A DNA stretch of 64,000 bases from Sulfuricurvum sp. (GCA_030693335.1 JAUYAU010000018.1:1-64000); one strand, 5' to 3'; shown: positions 36,169 to 46,929, counted from the first letter of the stretch. Numbers and translations are program-made. The notes: a model not told the origin generated them from the letters alone.

Positions 36169-37878
36169 TTACGACGAACAACTGATATGAGATATCCCAG
36201 CGATGTCAAAGAAGTGAGATGGTTTTTCCCGATAGCATTTCTCCTCTATCTGGCTGGACTGCTCATCGTAAGGGTGAGTCATCACCTCTTGCAGCTCTTT
36301 AATGAGCGTATAGTCTCCACTGACGGCTTGCTGATAGGCGGGTACCAAGAACCACTCTCGAAGCGTGTATTTTGGATTAATACGTTTCATTTGCCCTGAG
36401 AGCTTTTCACGTGATTGTGGTGCAGTAGTATCGATAAGTGATTTCCACTTTTCTAACCACGCTGACCAGCTTTTGAGAAGTTGTTCATTTAGAAACGTCT
36501 CATCGTAAAAGCTTTTTAAAAGCGGGCTGATCTCTTGCGGTAGGTATGAGAGTTCACGAAAGAAAATCGTGTAATCAACATGCGTTTGCATCATAAGCAC
36601 TACAAGCTCTTTAAACAGCACTGGATCAAAGACACTTAGGCCCAGTTTGTCAGCCCACATTTTTTCCATTTTTGCTTGCATCAATTCCAAAAAGCCATTT
36701 TCAATCTCATCCAATCGATCAAGAACATTCGAGTTTGATTCTATTAGCGGCTTCAACGCCGAGCAAAACATATGAAAATTACGCTGCGCCGCTTGTGGCT
36801 GATTGAGAAATGAGAAGTGAACTCCGCCACCTGTCCACGGCTGATATTTTGGGTCAAACATATCGATAAACCCAAACGGACCGTAATCAAGAGTGAAGCC
36901 TCCTGCTGCACAGTTATCGCTGTTGAAGTTTCCCTGACAGTAGCCTACGCGAATCCAATTTGTCACAAGGGAAGTTAGGCGACTGCGAAACTGGGTTGCC
37001 AACAAGAGCACTTTTTCTTCAAGAGGTAACTTCTGATCAATGACCTCACTGTATTCACGATCAATCAGGTGCAATACAATCTGTTCAAGCTCTTCCAATG
37101 CATTTGGGTGCTCATTTTTACGTGCACGACGGCCAAAAAGTTCGATTTGACCCACGCGAAGAAATGAAGGTGCCACCCGTGTCGTGATAGCAACATCCTC
37201 TTCGATCATCACTTCAGGGTCTCTTGAGTACGACCCTTGATTAAACCAAGGGCGTTTTACCTTTTCAGTTTTAGAGGTGTACAAACTCAAAGAGCGTGAG
37301 GTCGGTATACCCAATGCGTGCATGTGTTCCTGTGCTAAAAACTCACGGATACTGGAACGCAGCACCGCACGGCCATCAGCTCCACGACAGTAAGGTGTTT
37401 TACCGCCTCCTTTGAGCTGCATTTCCCAACGCTGTCCATTAATCTTGGCCTCGAGGATGGAAACGGCACGACCATCACCGTAACCGTTGCCTGTTTGAAA
37501 TGGACACTGCTGGTAGTATTCGGTTCCATAAATAGAAAGCGCATATCCCGTTGCCCACCCCACCTTTCTAAGTGGTTGAGGCACATCCGATAGATCACCC
37601 GAGAACATTCGAATAAAATCCTCGCTATGTGCCAAGCTATCGGAGAAGCCCAATTCACGAAAAAAAGTCTGGCTGTGTGCGATATAGTGTGGCTCTTTGA
37701 TAGGTGTAGGATTTACGGGGACATAGTGGCCGCTGAAGACTTGTCGTGGATCGTGGTCGACTCCGTTGACTTTCGCATCAGGATTTGGAGTGAGCGTGTC
37801 CATGAGTGAATAATCTGTCAAGGACGCCAGATCATTGAGTGTTTTCACAGAAGCAGGAGTTTCATTTATAGTATTCAA
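36169..37878 (-). CDS. selO: Protein adenylyltransferase SelO (YdiU)
   Basis: A 569-residue pseudokinase-fold AMPylase. Key motifs: [20 protein letters not shown] with [11 protein letters not shown] as nucleotide loop, and [24 protein letters not shown] with the catalytic Asn/Asp. It transfers AMP to Ser, Thr or Tyr of target proteins in redox stress. The C-terminus ends SCSS, where selenoprotein O relatives have Sec at the antepenultimate position, replaced here by Cys. A TATAAT at 37918-37923 and GAGGA RBS precede the gene. It converges with arsC. Confidence 0.92.
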   Translation of the reverse strand: MNTINETPASVKTLNDLASLTDYSLMDTLTPNPDAKVNGVDHDPRQVFSGHYVPVNPTPIKEPHYIAHSQTFFRELGFSDSLAHSEDFIRMFSGDLSDVPQPLRKVGWATGYALSIYGTEYYQQCPFQTGNGYGDGRAVSILEAKINGQRWEMQLKGGGKTPYCRGADGRAVLRSSIREFLAQEHMHALGIPTSRSLSLYTSKTEKVKRPWFNQGSYSRDPEVMIEEDVAITTRVAPSFLRVGQIELFGRRARKNEHPNALEELEQIVLHLIDREYSEVIDQKLPLEEKVLLLATQFRSRLTSLVTNWIRVGYCQGNFNSDNCAAGGFTLDYGPFGFIDMFDPKYQPWTGGGVHFSFLNQPQAAQRNFHMFCSALKPLIESNSNVLDRLDEIENGFLELMQAKMEKMWADKLGLSVFDPVLFKELVVLMMQTHVDYTIFFRELSYLPQEISPLLKSFYDETFLNEQLLKSWSAWLEKWKSLIDTTAPQSREKLSGQMKRINPKYTLREWFLVPAYQQAVSGDYTLIKELQEVMTHPYDEQSSQIEEKCYREKPSHFFDIAGISHISCSS

Positions 37879-37917
37879 TTATCGTCCTCGACTTGTATTC
37901 TTTTTGCGTTTAGGCAA

Positions 37918-37923
37918 ATTATA
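37918..37923 (-). promoter_or_regulatory. -10 element of the selO promoter
   Basis: Minus-strand TATAAT, 40 bases before the selO start. The 287-base gap 37879-38165 otherwise holds AT-rich DNA, a weak dyad (ATAGG-TGG-CCTAT at 38034-38046) and the marR operator. Confidence 0.45.
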
Positions 37924-38134
37924 TAAAAGTTTGGTCAAACAAAAGACAGTAAAAGAATCTAATTATTTTGTGCAAGATTTAGAATGATCAAGCAAAAAAA
38001 ACAAACAATAAAACTTATACTATATTTGATGTGATAGGTGGCCTATTAGGCTGTAAATGATTGAATACATTATCCAATAGTAACATCAATACTTAATGCT
38101 CATTTTAAATAGGAATAGATACAATTCTCCATAT

Positions 38135-38152
38135 TAGTTGCATAGTCAACTA
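38135..38152. promoter_or_regulatory. Palindromic operator in front of the MarR-pump operon
   Basis: Perfect arms TAGTTG and CAACTA around a six-base spacer (CATAGT) end 13 bases before the marR start. Size, symmetry and location are those of a MarR-family operator, implying autorepression and control of the pump genes. Confidence 0.65.
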
Positions 38153-38165
38153 TTTAGGAGTCTCT

Positions 38166-38636
38166 ATGAATCGATGCGAATGCCCGATGGATCTCACGCT
38201 GGGATGTATCACTACCCAAGCGGCTCTTAGTGCAAGGGCATTTCTCTCCCGTCGGTTGGAAGACAATGGGATTGACATGACCATAGAACAGTTCAAAGTG
38301 ATGGTCGTACTTTGGAAAGAAAAAAGCTCGACTCAGCAAAACATCGCCGATTTTGTCGGAAAAGACAAAACCAGTGTGACACGACTCATCGCAGGATTGG
38401 AAAAACGCTCCCTTATTCAGCGTACTTCAGATAAAAGCGACAAACGGTGCAATCTCGTTACCCTGACCCCACAAGGAATTGCATTGGAAACTCCTACCAT
38501 GGCCGTGCTCAGTGAAGCCAGTGCCTTTGTTCATAAAAACATCGACCCCAAAGAGCTTGAAATCACCCTACGTGTTTTGCAAACCATGTGCCAAACCCTC
38601 ACAACCACTATTAACTCATCCAAGGAACCCTCATGA
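38166..38636 (+). CDS. MarR-family regulator of the efflux cluster
   Basis: A 156-residue winged-helix regulator. TIEQFKVMVVLWKEKSSTQQNIADFVGKDKTSVTRLIAGLEKRSLI is the helix-turn-helix core, and RTSDKSDKRCNLVTLTPQG the wing. The N-terminus is Cys-rich: Cys4, Cys6 and Cys14. This could allow redox or metal sensing, but no known MarR sensor pattern is identical. It is the first gene of a seven-gene plus-strand run; its stop overlaps the next start (ATGA). Confidence 0.88.
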   Translation: MNRCECPMDLTLGCITTQAALSARAFLSRRLEDNGIDMTIEQFKVMVVLWKEKSSTQQNIADFVGKDKTSVTRLIAGLEKRSLIQRTSDKSDKRCNLVTLTPQGIALETPTMAVLSEASAFVHKNIDPKELEITLRVLQTMCQTLTTTINSSKEPS

Positions 38637-39763
38637 ACCACTTTACTACCATTGCTCTTTCTTCTGTTTTACTCCTCGCACTGACCGGATGCGAACGTCC
38701 TAAAGCTGCCGGAATGGAAAAACCGCCTGAGGGTCCTGTCCCTGTTACCACTGCCCAAGTAAAAACAGGTGATTTTCCTGCTATTTTGGAAGCAACGGGA
38801 CAGACTCAAGCCTTTTATACCGTACAAGTCTATGCGCGTGTCAACGGATACCTTCAAAAACGTGCTTACGTTGAAGGTGCCCAGGTACGTAAAGGACAAA
38901 CCCTTTTTACCATCGATCCCTCTGATTTGAAAAACGCACTTGAGAGTGCTAAAGCTTCCTATGAGCTTGCCATTGCCAATCATACCAATGCCAAAGCGGT
39001 TTTAACTCGTGTAAAACCTCTCGCAGAAGCCAATGCGGCAAGCCGTCAAGAACTTGATACCGCAATCGCCAATGAGCGTAATACGGCTGCGGCAGCAATG
39101 GGAGCCAAAGCCTCTTTGGAACAAGCCAAACTCAATCTCAGTTATACGACGGTCACCGCGCCGATCAGCGGATTTGTTGACAAATCCAAAATAGACATCG
39201 GTACCTACGTCGCCGCAGGAGCGAACGGTTTGCTCACAACCGTCTATCAAAACGATCCGATGTACGTTAACTTTACCTTCAGTGAAAACCAAAAAATTGC
39301 CCGTCAAAATGCGATTGCAAGCGGTAAGTTAACCACCCCTAAAAACGGCAAATACGAAGTAGAACTCACCCTCAGCGACGGAACCGTATTGGCACGCAAA
39401 GGAGAAATTAACTTTATCGCACCGTTTATCGACTCGACAACAGGCAATATCACCTATCGCGCACTGATCGACAACAGCGATCATAAACTCCTCCCTGGGC
39501 AATTCGTCCACGTAAAAGTCAAAGGGATGGAGTGGAAAAATGCCCTTTATGTTCCTCAAAAAACACTCCTTACGGGAGAAAAAGGGAAATTCGTTTACGC
39601 CATCGAAGCCAATAACACCGTCACTCCTAAACCTGTCGTTGCGGGAGAATGGATCGGTGAAAATGTTCTCATCCAAAGCGGTGTTACTGCGGGAGATAAA
39701 ATTGCCGCTGACGGTCTTCCTAAACTTAAACCGGGAGCGGAAATCATTCCGAGTGCACAATAA
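38633..39763 (+). CDS. RND efflux periplasmic adaptor (AcrA/MexA-like)
   Basis: A 376-residue membrane-fusion lipoprotein: lipobox LTGC (Cys about residue 20), lipoyl half-motif (VARVNGYL-type ARVNGYLQKRAYVEG and LSYTTVTAPISGFVD), a helical hairpin between them, and beta-barrel and membrane-proximal domains to the end. It links the inner-membrane pump encoded next to an outer-membrane channel. Starts 4 bases within the marR stop. Confidence 0.92.
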   Translation: MNHFTTIALSSVLLLALTGCERPKAAGMEKPPEGPVPVTTAQVKTGDFPAILEATGQTQAFYTVQVYARVNGYLQKRAYVEGAQVRKGQTLFTIDPSDLKNALESAKASYELAIANHTNAKAVLTRVKPLAEANAASRQELDTAIANERNTAAAAMGAKASLEQAKLNLSYTTVTAPISGFVDKSKIDIGTYVAAGANGLLTTVYQNDPMYVNFTFSENQKIARQNAIASGKLTTPKNGKYEVELTLSDGTVLARKGEINFIAPFIDSTTGNITYRALIDNSDHKLLPGQFVHVKVKGMEWKNALYVPQKTLLTGEKGKFVYAIEANNTVTPKPVVAGEWIGENVLIQSGVTAGDKIAADGLPKLKPGAEIIPSAQ

Positions 39764-42700
39764 TGTTTAGCAAATATTTCATCAACCGACCCGTTTTATC
39801 GGCTGTCATCGCCTTGATCATTATGTTGCTGGGATTCATAGCCATCAAAGCGCTCCCCATTTCGCAACTGCCTAATCTCACACCACCCACCGTTGTTGTC
39901 ACCGCGCAATACCCGGGTGCCGATGCACAAACCATCGCCAACAACATCCTAACCCCACTGGAATCGCAAATATCCGGGGCGGATGGTCTGATGTACATGA
40001 GTTCCAAAGCCGCGGCATTACCGGGGAGTGCCACGATTACGTGTACGTTTAACATCGGTGTCAATCAAGATATGGCTGCCGTGGATGTTCAAAACCGAAT
40101 CAACTCCGTCATCTCACAACTCCCTCAAAGCACGCGTGATCTTGGAGTAAAAGTAGAGAAAAAAACCTCCGATATTTTGCTCATAGTCGCCATCACCTCT
40201 CCCGATGGAAGTTTTGACGCAACGCAAATCAGTAACTACATCTCTGCCAATCTCATCGATGAAGTGAAAAAAATTCCCGGTGCAGGACGGGCACAGATCT
40301 TTGGACAGCGCGATTATGCGATGCGTGTTTGGCTTAATCCCGATCGGATGGCATCATTAGGGGTAAGCACTTCTGAAATTGCCGCGGCGATCAGAGATCA
40401 GAACCTCCAAGTCTCTCCGGGGCGTTTGGGACAAGCCCCGACCAACGATGAGCAGATGTGGACGATGCAGCTCACTTCTAAAGGGCGTTTTAGTACCCCT
40501 GAAGAGTTCCAGAACATTATTGTCCGTGCTAAACCCGATGGCTCGATGCTGCGGCTCAAAGACGTTGCCCGTGTAGAGTTGGGAAGCCAAAACTACGAAT
40601 TTTTTGGACGGGTAAACGGAAAGCCCGCCGCGATGATTGGTATTTATGCCGACACCAATGCCAATGCACTCGATACCTCTGCCGCAGTAGCCGAAAAAAT
40701 AGAAAAGCTTTCTCATAAATTCCCAAAAGGGATAACGTATGATATCCCGTATGACACAACCGATTTCGTCAAGATCTCGATCGAAGAGGTAATCTTCACC
40801 CTCATTGCATCAATCATCTTAGTGAGTTTGGTTATTTATCTCTTTTTACAAAGCTCACGAGCAGCAATTATCCCGATCCTCTCTATCCCGATCTCGCTAA
40901 CGGGAGCCTTTATCGGAATGTATTTGCTGGGATATTCGATCAATACCCTCACCCTTTTTGGACTGGTGCTTGCCATCGGTATTGTCGTCGATGATGCGAT
41001 CGTGGTTATCGAAAATATGGAACGTATTTTACAAAGTGAAAAGCTTTCACCACGAGAAGCTGCGATCAAAGCGATGACACAGATTTCAGGTCCCGTAATC
41101 GCAATAGTTCTCGTAATGTGTGCCGTTTTCATCCCTGCAACGTTCTTGGGTGGTATGACGGGACAGCTGTATAAGCAATTCGCCGCTACCATCGCCATCT
41201 CTGTTGTTTTCTCTGGTTTTATGGCGCTTACCTTTGCTCCCGCTATCGGTGCACTGATCCTCAAGCACCATGAGAATGAACCTGCGCGCTTTTTCCGTTG
41301 GTTCAACCGTATGTTTAGTAAAATGACCGAAAACTACGTCCGCCGTTCAGGATGGATGATCCGTAAATCGTTTATCTTTCTACTGATTTATCTCTCGACG
41401 TACGGTTTTATCGCCTTTTTTCACAAAACCCTTCCGAGCGCCTTTTTACCGATGGAAGATCAGGGATATTTTATCACCGCAGTGGTTTTGCCTGATGGTG
41501 CAACCGCAAACCGTACCTTGGAAGTTGTCAAACAAGTTGAAGCTATTTTGAGCCAACAAGAAGGGGTCTATAAATATACGGCCATTACAGGACTCAATAT
41601 CCTGACCTTCTCCCAAGAGCCTAATGCTGCGGTTATTTTTACCCGTCTTAAACCATGGAACGAACGTACCACAAAAGAGTTAAAAGTATTTGGTATTCTC
41701 GGATCGTTAGGACCGAAACTGGGAAGCATCAAAGAAGCAAAAGTGTTTGCCATGCCTCCACCGCCGATTCGCGGGATGGGGCCATCGGATATGTTCAGCT
41801 TGAAATTACTGCAACCGGGAGATAACGATTTTAACAAACTGGCTGCCGCAACGAATGCATTTGTCAGTGATCTGCGCAGTGATCCCAGTATTAAAAATCC
41901 GATGACGACAATGAACATCACGACGCCAACCCTCATGGTCGAAGTGGATCGTGAAAAAGCAAAGATGATGGGGCTTGCTATCAGCGATGTTTTTCAAACC
42001 CTCCAAGCCACCATCGGAACGATGTACGTCAATCAGTTTGATAAAAACGGCAAAACCTACTGGGTACAGATGCAGTCCGATTCTCCTTATCGTGCTACTC
42101 CCGAAGATATAGGTCGTGCTTGGGTTCGATCAAACGGTGGTCAACTCGTCCCTCTATCATCGGTCGTACACGTTACCATGTCCAGTGCCCCTTCGTCGAT
42201 CGAGCATTTTAATGGGGTACTCAGCACCACCGTCATGGGTTCACCCTCCCCTGGATACAGTTCAGGCGATCTGATTAAAATTTTGGAGTCTAAAGCTGAT
42301 ACCGTTTTACCCAATTCGGTGAGTTACGATTGGGATGGTTTGTACCTTCAAGAGAAGCTGGTCGGTTCCAAGGCCCTCATGATTATTGCTTTCGCATTGG
42401 TAATGGTTTATTTGATCCTTGCGGCATTGTATGAGCGCTGGACGCTTCCGATCTCCATTATGCTCGCCGTTCCGTATGGGATTGTGGGAGCCTACGCCGT
42501 TGTTTGGCTGATTCCGTTTTTAAACAACAACGTCTTTTTCCAAATCGGACTGCTCACCCTCATCGCCCTTTCGGCAAAAAATGCGATTTTGGTCGTCGAG
42601 TTTGCCGAAGAACAGCGGCAAACGGGGAAAAGTATCTACGATTCGGCTATGGAAGCGGCGCGATTGAGATACCGTCCAATGATGATGACCTCGTTTGCCT

Positions 42701-42897
42701 TTTTAGCAGGGATGCTCCCCCTCATCTTTAGCTCAGGGGCCGGTTCAATGGGACGTATGGCAATCGGAATTGCGATGTTTGGAGGGATGCTCTCGGCGAC
42801 GTTTATCGAGCGTTACTTTATCCCTTATCTTTATTATTGGGTGGCTACCTTCCAAGAAAAATTCAGCCCTACGAAAGGGGAAATCCATGAAGTTTAA
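39763..42897 (+). CDS. RND efflux pump, HAE1 family (AcrB-like)
   Basis: A 1044-residue proton-driven multidrug pump. FINRPVLSAVIALIIMLLG is TM1, LPISQLPNLTPP follows, and two large periplasmic loops flank TM2-6 and TM8-12. The TM4 proton-relay GLVLAIGIVVDDAIVVIENMER carries the two conserved Asp, and the TM10-11 segment LSAKNAILVVEFAEE the Lys. HAE1 substrates are usually drugs, dyes or bile-like compounds. It shares one base with the adaptor stop. Confidence 0.95.
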   Translation: MFSKYFINRPVLSAVIALIIMLLGFIAIKALPISQLPNLTPPTVVVTAQYPGADAQTIANNILTPLESQISGADGLMYMSSKAAALPGSATITCTFNIGVNQDMAAVDVQNRINSVISQLPQSTRDLGVKVEKKTSDILLIVAITSPDGSFDATQISNYISANLIDEVKKIPGAGRAQIFGQRDYAMRVWLNPDRMASLGVSTSEIAAAIRDQNLQVSPGRLGQAPTNDEQMWTMQLTSKGRFSTPEEFQNIIVRAKPDGSMLRLKDVARVELGSQNYEFFGRVNGKPAAMIGIYADTNANALDTSAAVAEKIEKLSHKFPKGITYDIPYDTTDFVKISIEEVIFTLIASIILVSLVIYLFLQSSRAAIIPILSIPISLTGAFIGMYLLGYSINTLTLFGLVLAIGIVVDDAIVVIENMERILQSEKLSPREAAIKAMTQISGPVIAIVLVMCAVFIPATFLGGMTGQLYKQFAATIAISVVFSGFMALTFAPAIGALILKHHENEPARFFRWFNRMFSKMTENYVRRSGWMIRKSFIFLLIYLSTYGFIAFFHKTLPSAFLPMEDQGYFITAVVLPDGATANRTLEVVKQVEAILSQQEGVYKYTAITGLNILTFSQEPNAAVIFTRLKPWNERTTKELKVFGILGSLGPKLGSIKEAKVFAMPPPPIRGMGPSDMFSLKLLQPGDNDFNKLAAATNAFVSDLRSDPSIKNPMTTMNITTPTLMVEVDREKAKMMGLAISDVFQTLQATIGTMYVNQFDKNGKTYWVQMQSDSPYRATPEDIGRAWVRSNGGQLVPLSSVVHVTMSSAPSSIEHFNGVLSTTVMGSPSPGYSSGDLIKILESKADTVLPNSVSYDWDGLYLQEKLVGSKALMIIAFALVMVYLILAALYERWTLPISIMLAVPYGIVGAYAVVWLIPFLNNNVFFQIGLLTLIALSAKNAILVVEFAEEQRQTGKSIYDSAMEAARLRYRPMMMTSFAFLAGMLPLIFSSGAGSMGRMAIGIAMFGGMLSATFIERYFIPYLYYWVATFQEKFSPTKGEIHEV

Positions 42898-44275
42898 AGC
42901 TTCTCTTTTACTCTCCTCACTCCTGCTCATGGGTGGGTGCAGCATCGGGCCTGATTATGTCAAACCTTCCAGCACAATACCCGATACCTTTCATAATGCG
43001 CAAGGACTAACCAATCAAGGCGTTATTGATAAAAACTGGTGGGAATCGTTTCATGATCCTATTCTCACACAGCTTGTTACTAAAGCTCTAGAATCCAATT
43101 ATGACATTGCCATTTCAAACGCTCAACTCGAAGCCTATTTGGGTCAATTTGACCAAATTGAATCGTCTCTCTATCCGCAGATCAACGGCACCGCTTCTTT
43201 TGATCAGAAAGAGATTCAAAATCCTATGGTAAATCGCTTTCAGCCAAAAGGTCAATTCCTAACCTATGCCGCCTCCCTCTCTATGGCCAGTTATGAAATC
43301 GATTTCTACGGAAGAGTCAAACGGACAGCCGATGCTGCACGTTCACAGCTCATGGCGAGTGAGTACAACCGTCGCAGTATTCAGCTGAGTGTTTCTGCGG
43401 GTGTATGCTTATCCTATGTTCGCCTTTCATCCCTCAATGATCAAATACGTTTAGCGCAAGACAATATCACCGCAAACCAAGAAATTGAAAAAAACACTCT
43501 TTTAAAATACAAATTAGGTTCAAACTCAGAGACGGAGTGGCTAAGCGCTTCTTCTTCGCTAGAAGCGTCTCACGCAGTCCTTTCCCAACTTAAAGCGATG
43601 CGCTCAACCGAAGAAAGCACTCTTAATACACTTTTAGGAGAAAACACTAAAAACATGAATGTTACTCAGATGGATTCAATCACGATTCCAGAAGTTCCCA
43701 TGGGTTTACCAAGTCAGCTTCTCACACGCCGACCCGACGTTGCCGCAGCAGAGCAAAACCTCATCGCTGCCAATGCCAAGATCGGTATTACCAAAGCGGC
43801 TTATTTCCCAAAATTCAGCCTCACTGCGATGCTAGGAGTACAAAGTGACACTTTATCCAATGTATTTTCCAGTCCCACAAAATTGTGGCAAATTACCCCT
43901 GTGGCTACAATCCCTATCTTTACAGCAGGACTTATAGATGCACAGATGAGAGTAGCTCGTGCAGACTACAATCAAAGTGTAGCTCTCTACCAAAAAACAG
44001 TTTTAACAGCTCTCAATGATACAGATAATGCCCTCGCCCAAAACACCAAAGCCAAAGAGCAGGTTGTCTTTAATCAAAAAAGAGCCGATGTCCTTAAAAA
44101 AGCATTTGAACACGCACAGCTTCGTTATAAAGTAGGAATGTATTCGTATACGGATCTTCTGATTGTGCAACAAAACTACATAGCAGCACAACAACAGGCA
44201 ATTATTTCAAAACAAAATGTTCTCACAACTACTATTGGCCTTTACAAAGCTCTCGGTGGCGGGTGGGAAAACTAA
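42887..44275 (+). CDS. NodT-family outer-membrane efflux lipoprotein
   Basis: A 462-residue outer-membrane factor with lipobox (MGGC, Cys about residue 18), GPDYVKPS, WWESFHDPIL and RRPDVAAAEQNLIAANAKIG motifs typical of OprM/NodT channels. It completes the RND tripartite pump. Start at 42887 follows AAAGGGGAAATCC and overlaps the end of the pump gene by 11 bases. Confidence 0.93.
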   Translation: MKFKASLLLSSLLLMGGCSIGPDYVKPSSTIPDTFHNAQGLTNQGVIDKNWWESFHDPILTQLVTKALESNYDIAISNAQLEAYLGQFDQIESSLYPQINGTASFDQKEIQNPMVNRFQPKGQFLTYAASLSMASYEIDFYGRVKRTADAARSQLMASEYNRRSIQLSVSAGVCLSYVRLSSLNDQIRLAQDNITANQEIEKNTLLKYKLGSNSETEWLSASSSLEASHAVLSQLKAMRSTEESTLNTLLGENTKNMNVTQMDSITIPEVPMGLPSQLLTRRPDVAAAEQNLIAANAKIGITKAAYFPKFSLTAMLGVQSDTLSNVFSSPTKLWQITPVATIPIFTAGLIDAQMRVARADYNQSVALYQKTVLTALNDTDNALAQNTKAKEQVVFNQKRADVLKKAFEHAQLRYKVGMYSYTDLLIVQQNYIAAQQQAIISKQNVLTTTIGLYKALGGGWEN

Positions 44276-44286
44276 AAGGGGCTATT

Positions 44287-45402
44287 ATGCGAAAAAAAAT
44301 CGGAACATTGATCATTTTGGGGCTCATTGCCCTTTTTCTCTATCAAGGAATACGGTATTTTTATTATCACTCCCAAAATGCCGTTACCGATGCCGCTTTT
44401 ATCAAAAGCGACCGATTGGCGACTCTCTCATTTAACATCAGCGGAAATATTATTTCTCTCCTCAAAAAAGAGAATGAAACGGTTAAAAAAGGAGAATTGT
44501 TAGGGATCATCGATCCCATAGACCTCTCAATAGCCAAAGAGGAACTAAACCACCGCATACAAAGTATGGATGCCCAAATACAAACGCTCGTCTTACAGCG
44601 CAATCGCCTCAGCCCTACCCTGAACCTTCAAACTTCTATTGCTGCAAAAGACATGGAGAGTGCAGACAGTGAAACAACTGCATTAAAACACCAAATCAAA
44701 GCGGCACAAGAACGGGCGAAAAAACTCTCTCTTGATGAAAAGCGCTATGCCGCTATGCTGGAAAGTCGTCTGATCGCGGTTTCAGATTACGAAGCCATTC
44801 ATCTTCAAAGCGTCATTGCCCAACAGGAGAGTGCTTCATTGGAGGCAAAACTCTCAAGCCTTAGAGCAACGCACTCAAAAGCCAAAAATGCAGTGTCCCT
44901 AAGCAGTTTAAATGAAAAACAAACCAGTGAACTGGATCAACAAATCCTCTCCATGAGCGGGCAAAAAAAGGCGCTGGAATCATCACTGAGAGATTTGGAA
45001 AACAAAGTCGGTTATACACGTTTATATGCTCCCTTTGATGGTGTGATTGCCAAAAAATTTGTGAATGCCCCAAGTATTTCCAAACAAGGTTCCCCTGTTT
45101 ATGCTCTAACAGACCCAAGGGCACTTTATGTCGAGGTACTCCTATCTGAAAAAGAACTTCACGGACTCAAAGTGGGCAATAAAGCGGTAGTTCGTACCGA
45201 GGGGGTTCCCGATACCCAATACGAGGCGCGTGTCGAATCGATTTCTGCTACCTCTGCTTCCACCTTTTCCCTCGTTCCAAGAGACATTGCCAGCGGTGAA
45301 TTTACCAAACTTGATCAGCGTTTTATCATTCGCCTCAAACTAAAAAATATCCATGATCTGCGTGCAGGTATGGGTGCATCTGTGGCCATTGCGAGAAATT
45401 AG
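44287..45402 (+). CDS. EmrA/HlyD-like membrane fusion protein
   Basis: A 371-residue adaptor with one N-terminal membrane helix (TLIILGLIALFLYQGI), lipoyl halves at ISGNIISLLKKENETVKKGE and YAPFDGVIAKKF, a long helical hairpin of about 170 residues between them, and a final beta-barrel domain. It pairs with the MFS permease encoded next. Start at 44287 with AAAGGGG upstream; a GTG at 44263 lies before this RBS. Confidence 0.9.
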   Translation: MRKKIGTLIILGLIALFLYQGIRYFYYHSQNAVTDAAFIKSDRLATLSFNISGNIISLLKKENETVKKGELLGIIDPIDLSIAKEELNHRIQSMDAQIQTLVLQRNRLSPTLNLQTSIAAKDMESADSETTALKHQIKAAQERAKKLSLDEKRYAAMLESRLIAVSDYEAIHLQSVIAQQESASLEAKLSSLRATHSKAKNAVSLSSLNEKQTSELDQQILSMSGQKKALESSLRDLENKVGYTRLYAPFDGVIAKKFVNAPSISKQGSPVYALTDPRALYVEVLLSEKELHGLKVGNKAVVRTEGVPDTQYEARVESISATSASTFSLVPRDIASGEFTKLDQRFIIRLKLKNIHDLRAGMGASVAIARN

Positions 45403-46929
45403 ATGAAGCAAGCTTGGGATATTAGCCCCAAAGAACGTGCCATCTTCACGATCATCGTCATGACGGGTGCGTTTATGGCGATTTTAGATACCACCATCGT
45501 GGATGTCATCGTCCCAAAACTCACAGGCCCTCTCTCAACCGATATGTTCGGTGCCCAGTGGATTATCACCAGCTACATGATCGCTGCCGCCATTGCTTTG
45601 CTCACCACCGAGTACCTCATCAAACGTATCGGTGCCAAGGGAGTCTTTTTAACCGGTGTTGCTATATTTTCAGCCGCATCTTTGGCTTGCGGTTTAAGTG
45701 CGACTTTAGAACAGATGATCCTCTTTCGTGTCCTTCAAGGATTTGGAGAAGCACTCATCATGGTTACCGCACACATCATGATCTTTAGCTATTTTCCTCC
45801 CGAAAAGCAGGGGCTTGCTATGGGAATTTTCGGTCTTGGGGTGAGTTTTGGACCTGCCGTGGGTCCCACATTGGGTGGATACCTTACCGAATACTACGAC
45901 TGGCGTATGGTGTTTTACGTCAATGTCCCCATCGGCATTATTCTATTTATCGCAGGGTGGATACACCTGCCAAAATCCCTGACGTTTGACAAAGTAAAAT
46001 TTAATATCCTCAGCTTTTCACTTCTCAGCATCGCAACCATCTCTTTGCTCATCATGCTTAGCCGTGGGCAACAGTTGGGGTGGTTTAATTCTCAACTCAT
46101 CGGATTTTTCTTGCTTACGGCATTGATCTCTTTTGCCCTGTATGCACTAAGCGAAATGTATTCTCACGAGCCCTTGATCGACTTTAGTTTGTTTAAAAAC
46201 ATCACCTTTGTCAATGGGATCATGATTTATTTCTTTGTCCTTGGTTTTTCGATGTATCAGTATTTTTATCTCTTACCCATCTATTACGAACACATCAAAA
46301 TGCTTCCTACCTTTGATGCAGGTATTGCCGTATTCGTCTTTGCCCTCTTCATCGGCATTTGTGCTCCGATTGCAGGGATATTAGCCGATAAGATCGGAGC
46401 ACGCATCACATTGCTTGTAGCAACCATCGTCTATGTTATCACCTCGATGACGATACTGCCATCATTGAACTACTACACTCCGCTACACCAGGCGATGATT
46501 TTGACGATTCCCTTTGGTATTGGGATGGGTCTTTTTTTCGCCCCCGTCACCGTTTTGCTACTGCAAAATGCCCCTGCCCATAAAAGCGAGCTAGCCATTG
46601 TCCTTATGGACTATGTACGGTTTGTCGGAGGGAGTTTCGGTACGGCACTGGCCACCAACAATATGGAGTATTTTAAAAACCTCTCTTTCACCCGCATGGA
46701 AGAACTGCAAAACACACAGTATCTCAGCAGTTTTCTAGCCAACGCTCAAGAACAAATGGCGATCAATGGTGAGCAAATGAGCGCTGTATTTGGCAACTAC
46801 GAAGCCCTCATGAGCTACAGCTACGGATTTTACAACACCTTTGTCCATGCAGGATATTGGGGACTGCTGGGTTCTGTCTTTGTGCTCTTACTCTTTATCC
46901 CTTACAAATTTTCCAAGGAAACCGCATGA
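45403..46929 (+). CDS. DHA2-family MFS transporter (EmrB/QacA-like)
   Basis: A 508-residue permease with 14 predicted helices. TTIVDVIVPKLTGPL near TM1, GRLLQGFGEA-like FRVLQGFGEALIM as motif B/C, and GLGVSFGPAVGPTLGGYL as motif C identify an antiporter of the DHA2 group. It is the inner-membrane pump of the EmrA/EmrB/TolC-type trio with the genes on either side. Its start is immediately after the EmrA-like stop. Confidence 0.93.
   Translation: MKQAWDISPKERAIFTIIVMTGAFMAILDTTIVDVIVPKLTGPLSTDMFGAQWIITSYMIAAAIALLTTEYLIKRIGAKGVFLTGVAIFSAASLACGLSATLEQMILFRVLQGFGEALIMVTAHIMIFSYFPPEKQGLAMGIFGLGVSFGPAVGPTLGGYLTEYYDWRMVFYVNVPIGIILFIAGWIHLPKSLTFDKVKFNILSFSLLSIATISLLIMLSRGQQLGWFNSQLIGFFLLTALISFALYALSEMYSHEPLIDFSLFKNITFVNGIMIYFFVLGFSMYQYFYLLPIYYEHIKMLPTFDAGIAVFVFALFIGICAPIAGILADKIGARITLLVATIVYVITSMTILPSLNYYTPLHQAMILTIPFGIGMGLFFAPVTVLLLQNAPAHKSELAIVLMDYVRFVGGSFGTALATNNMEYFKNLSFTRMEELQNTQYLSSFLANAQEQMAINGEQMSAVFGNYEALMSYSYGFYNTFVHAGYWGLLGSVFVLLLFIPYKFSKETA

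Noticed and set aside
40836-41306. Minus-strand open frame opposite the RND pump
   Set aside because: Shadow of a high-confidence transporter; several such frames lie across the same gene.
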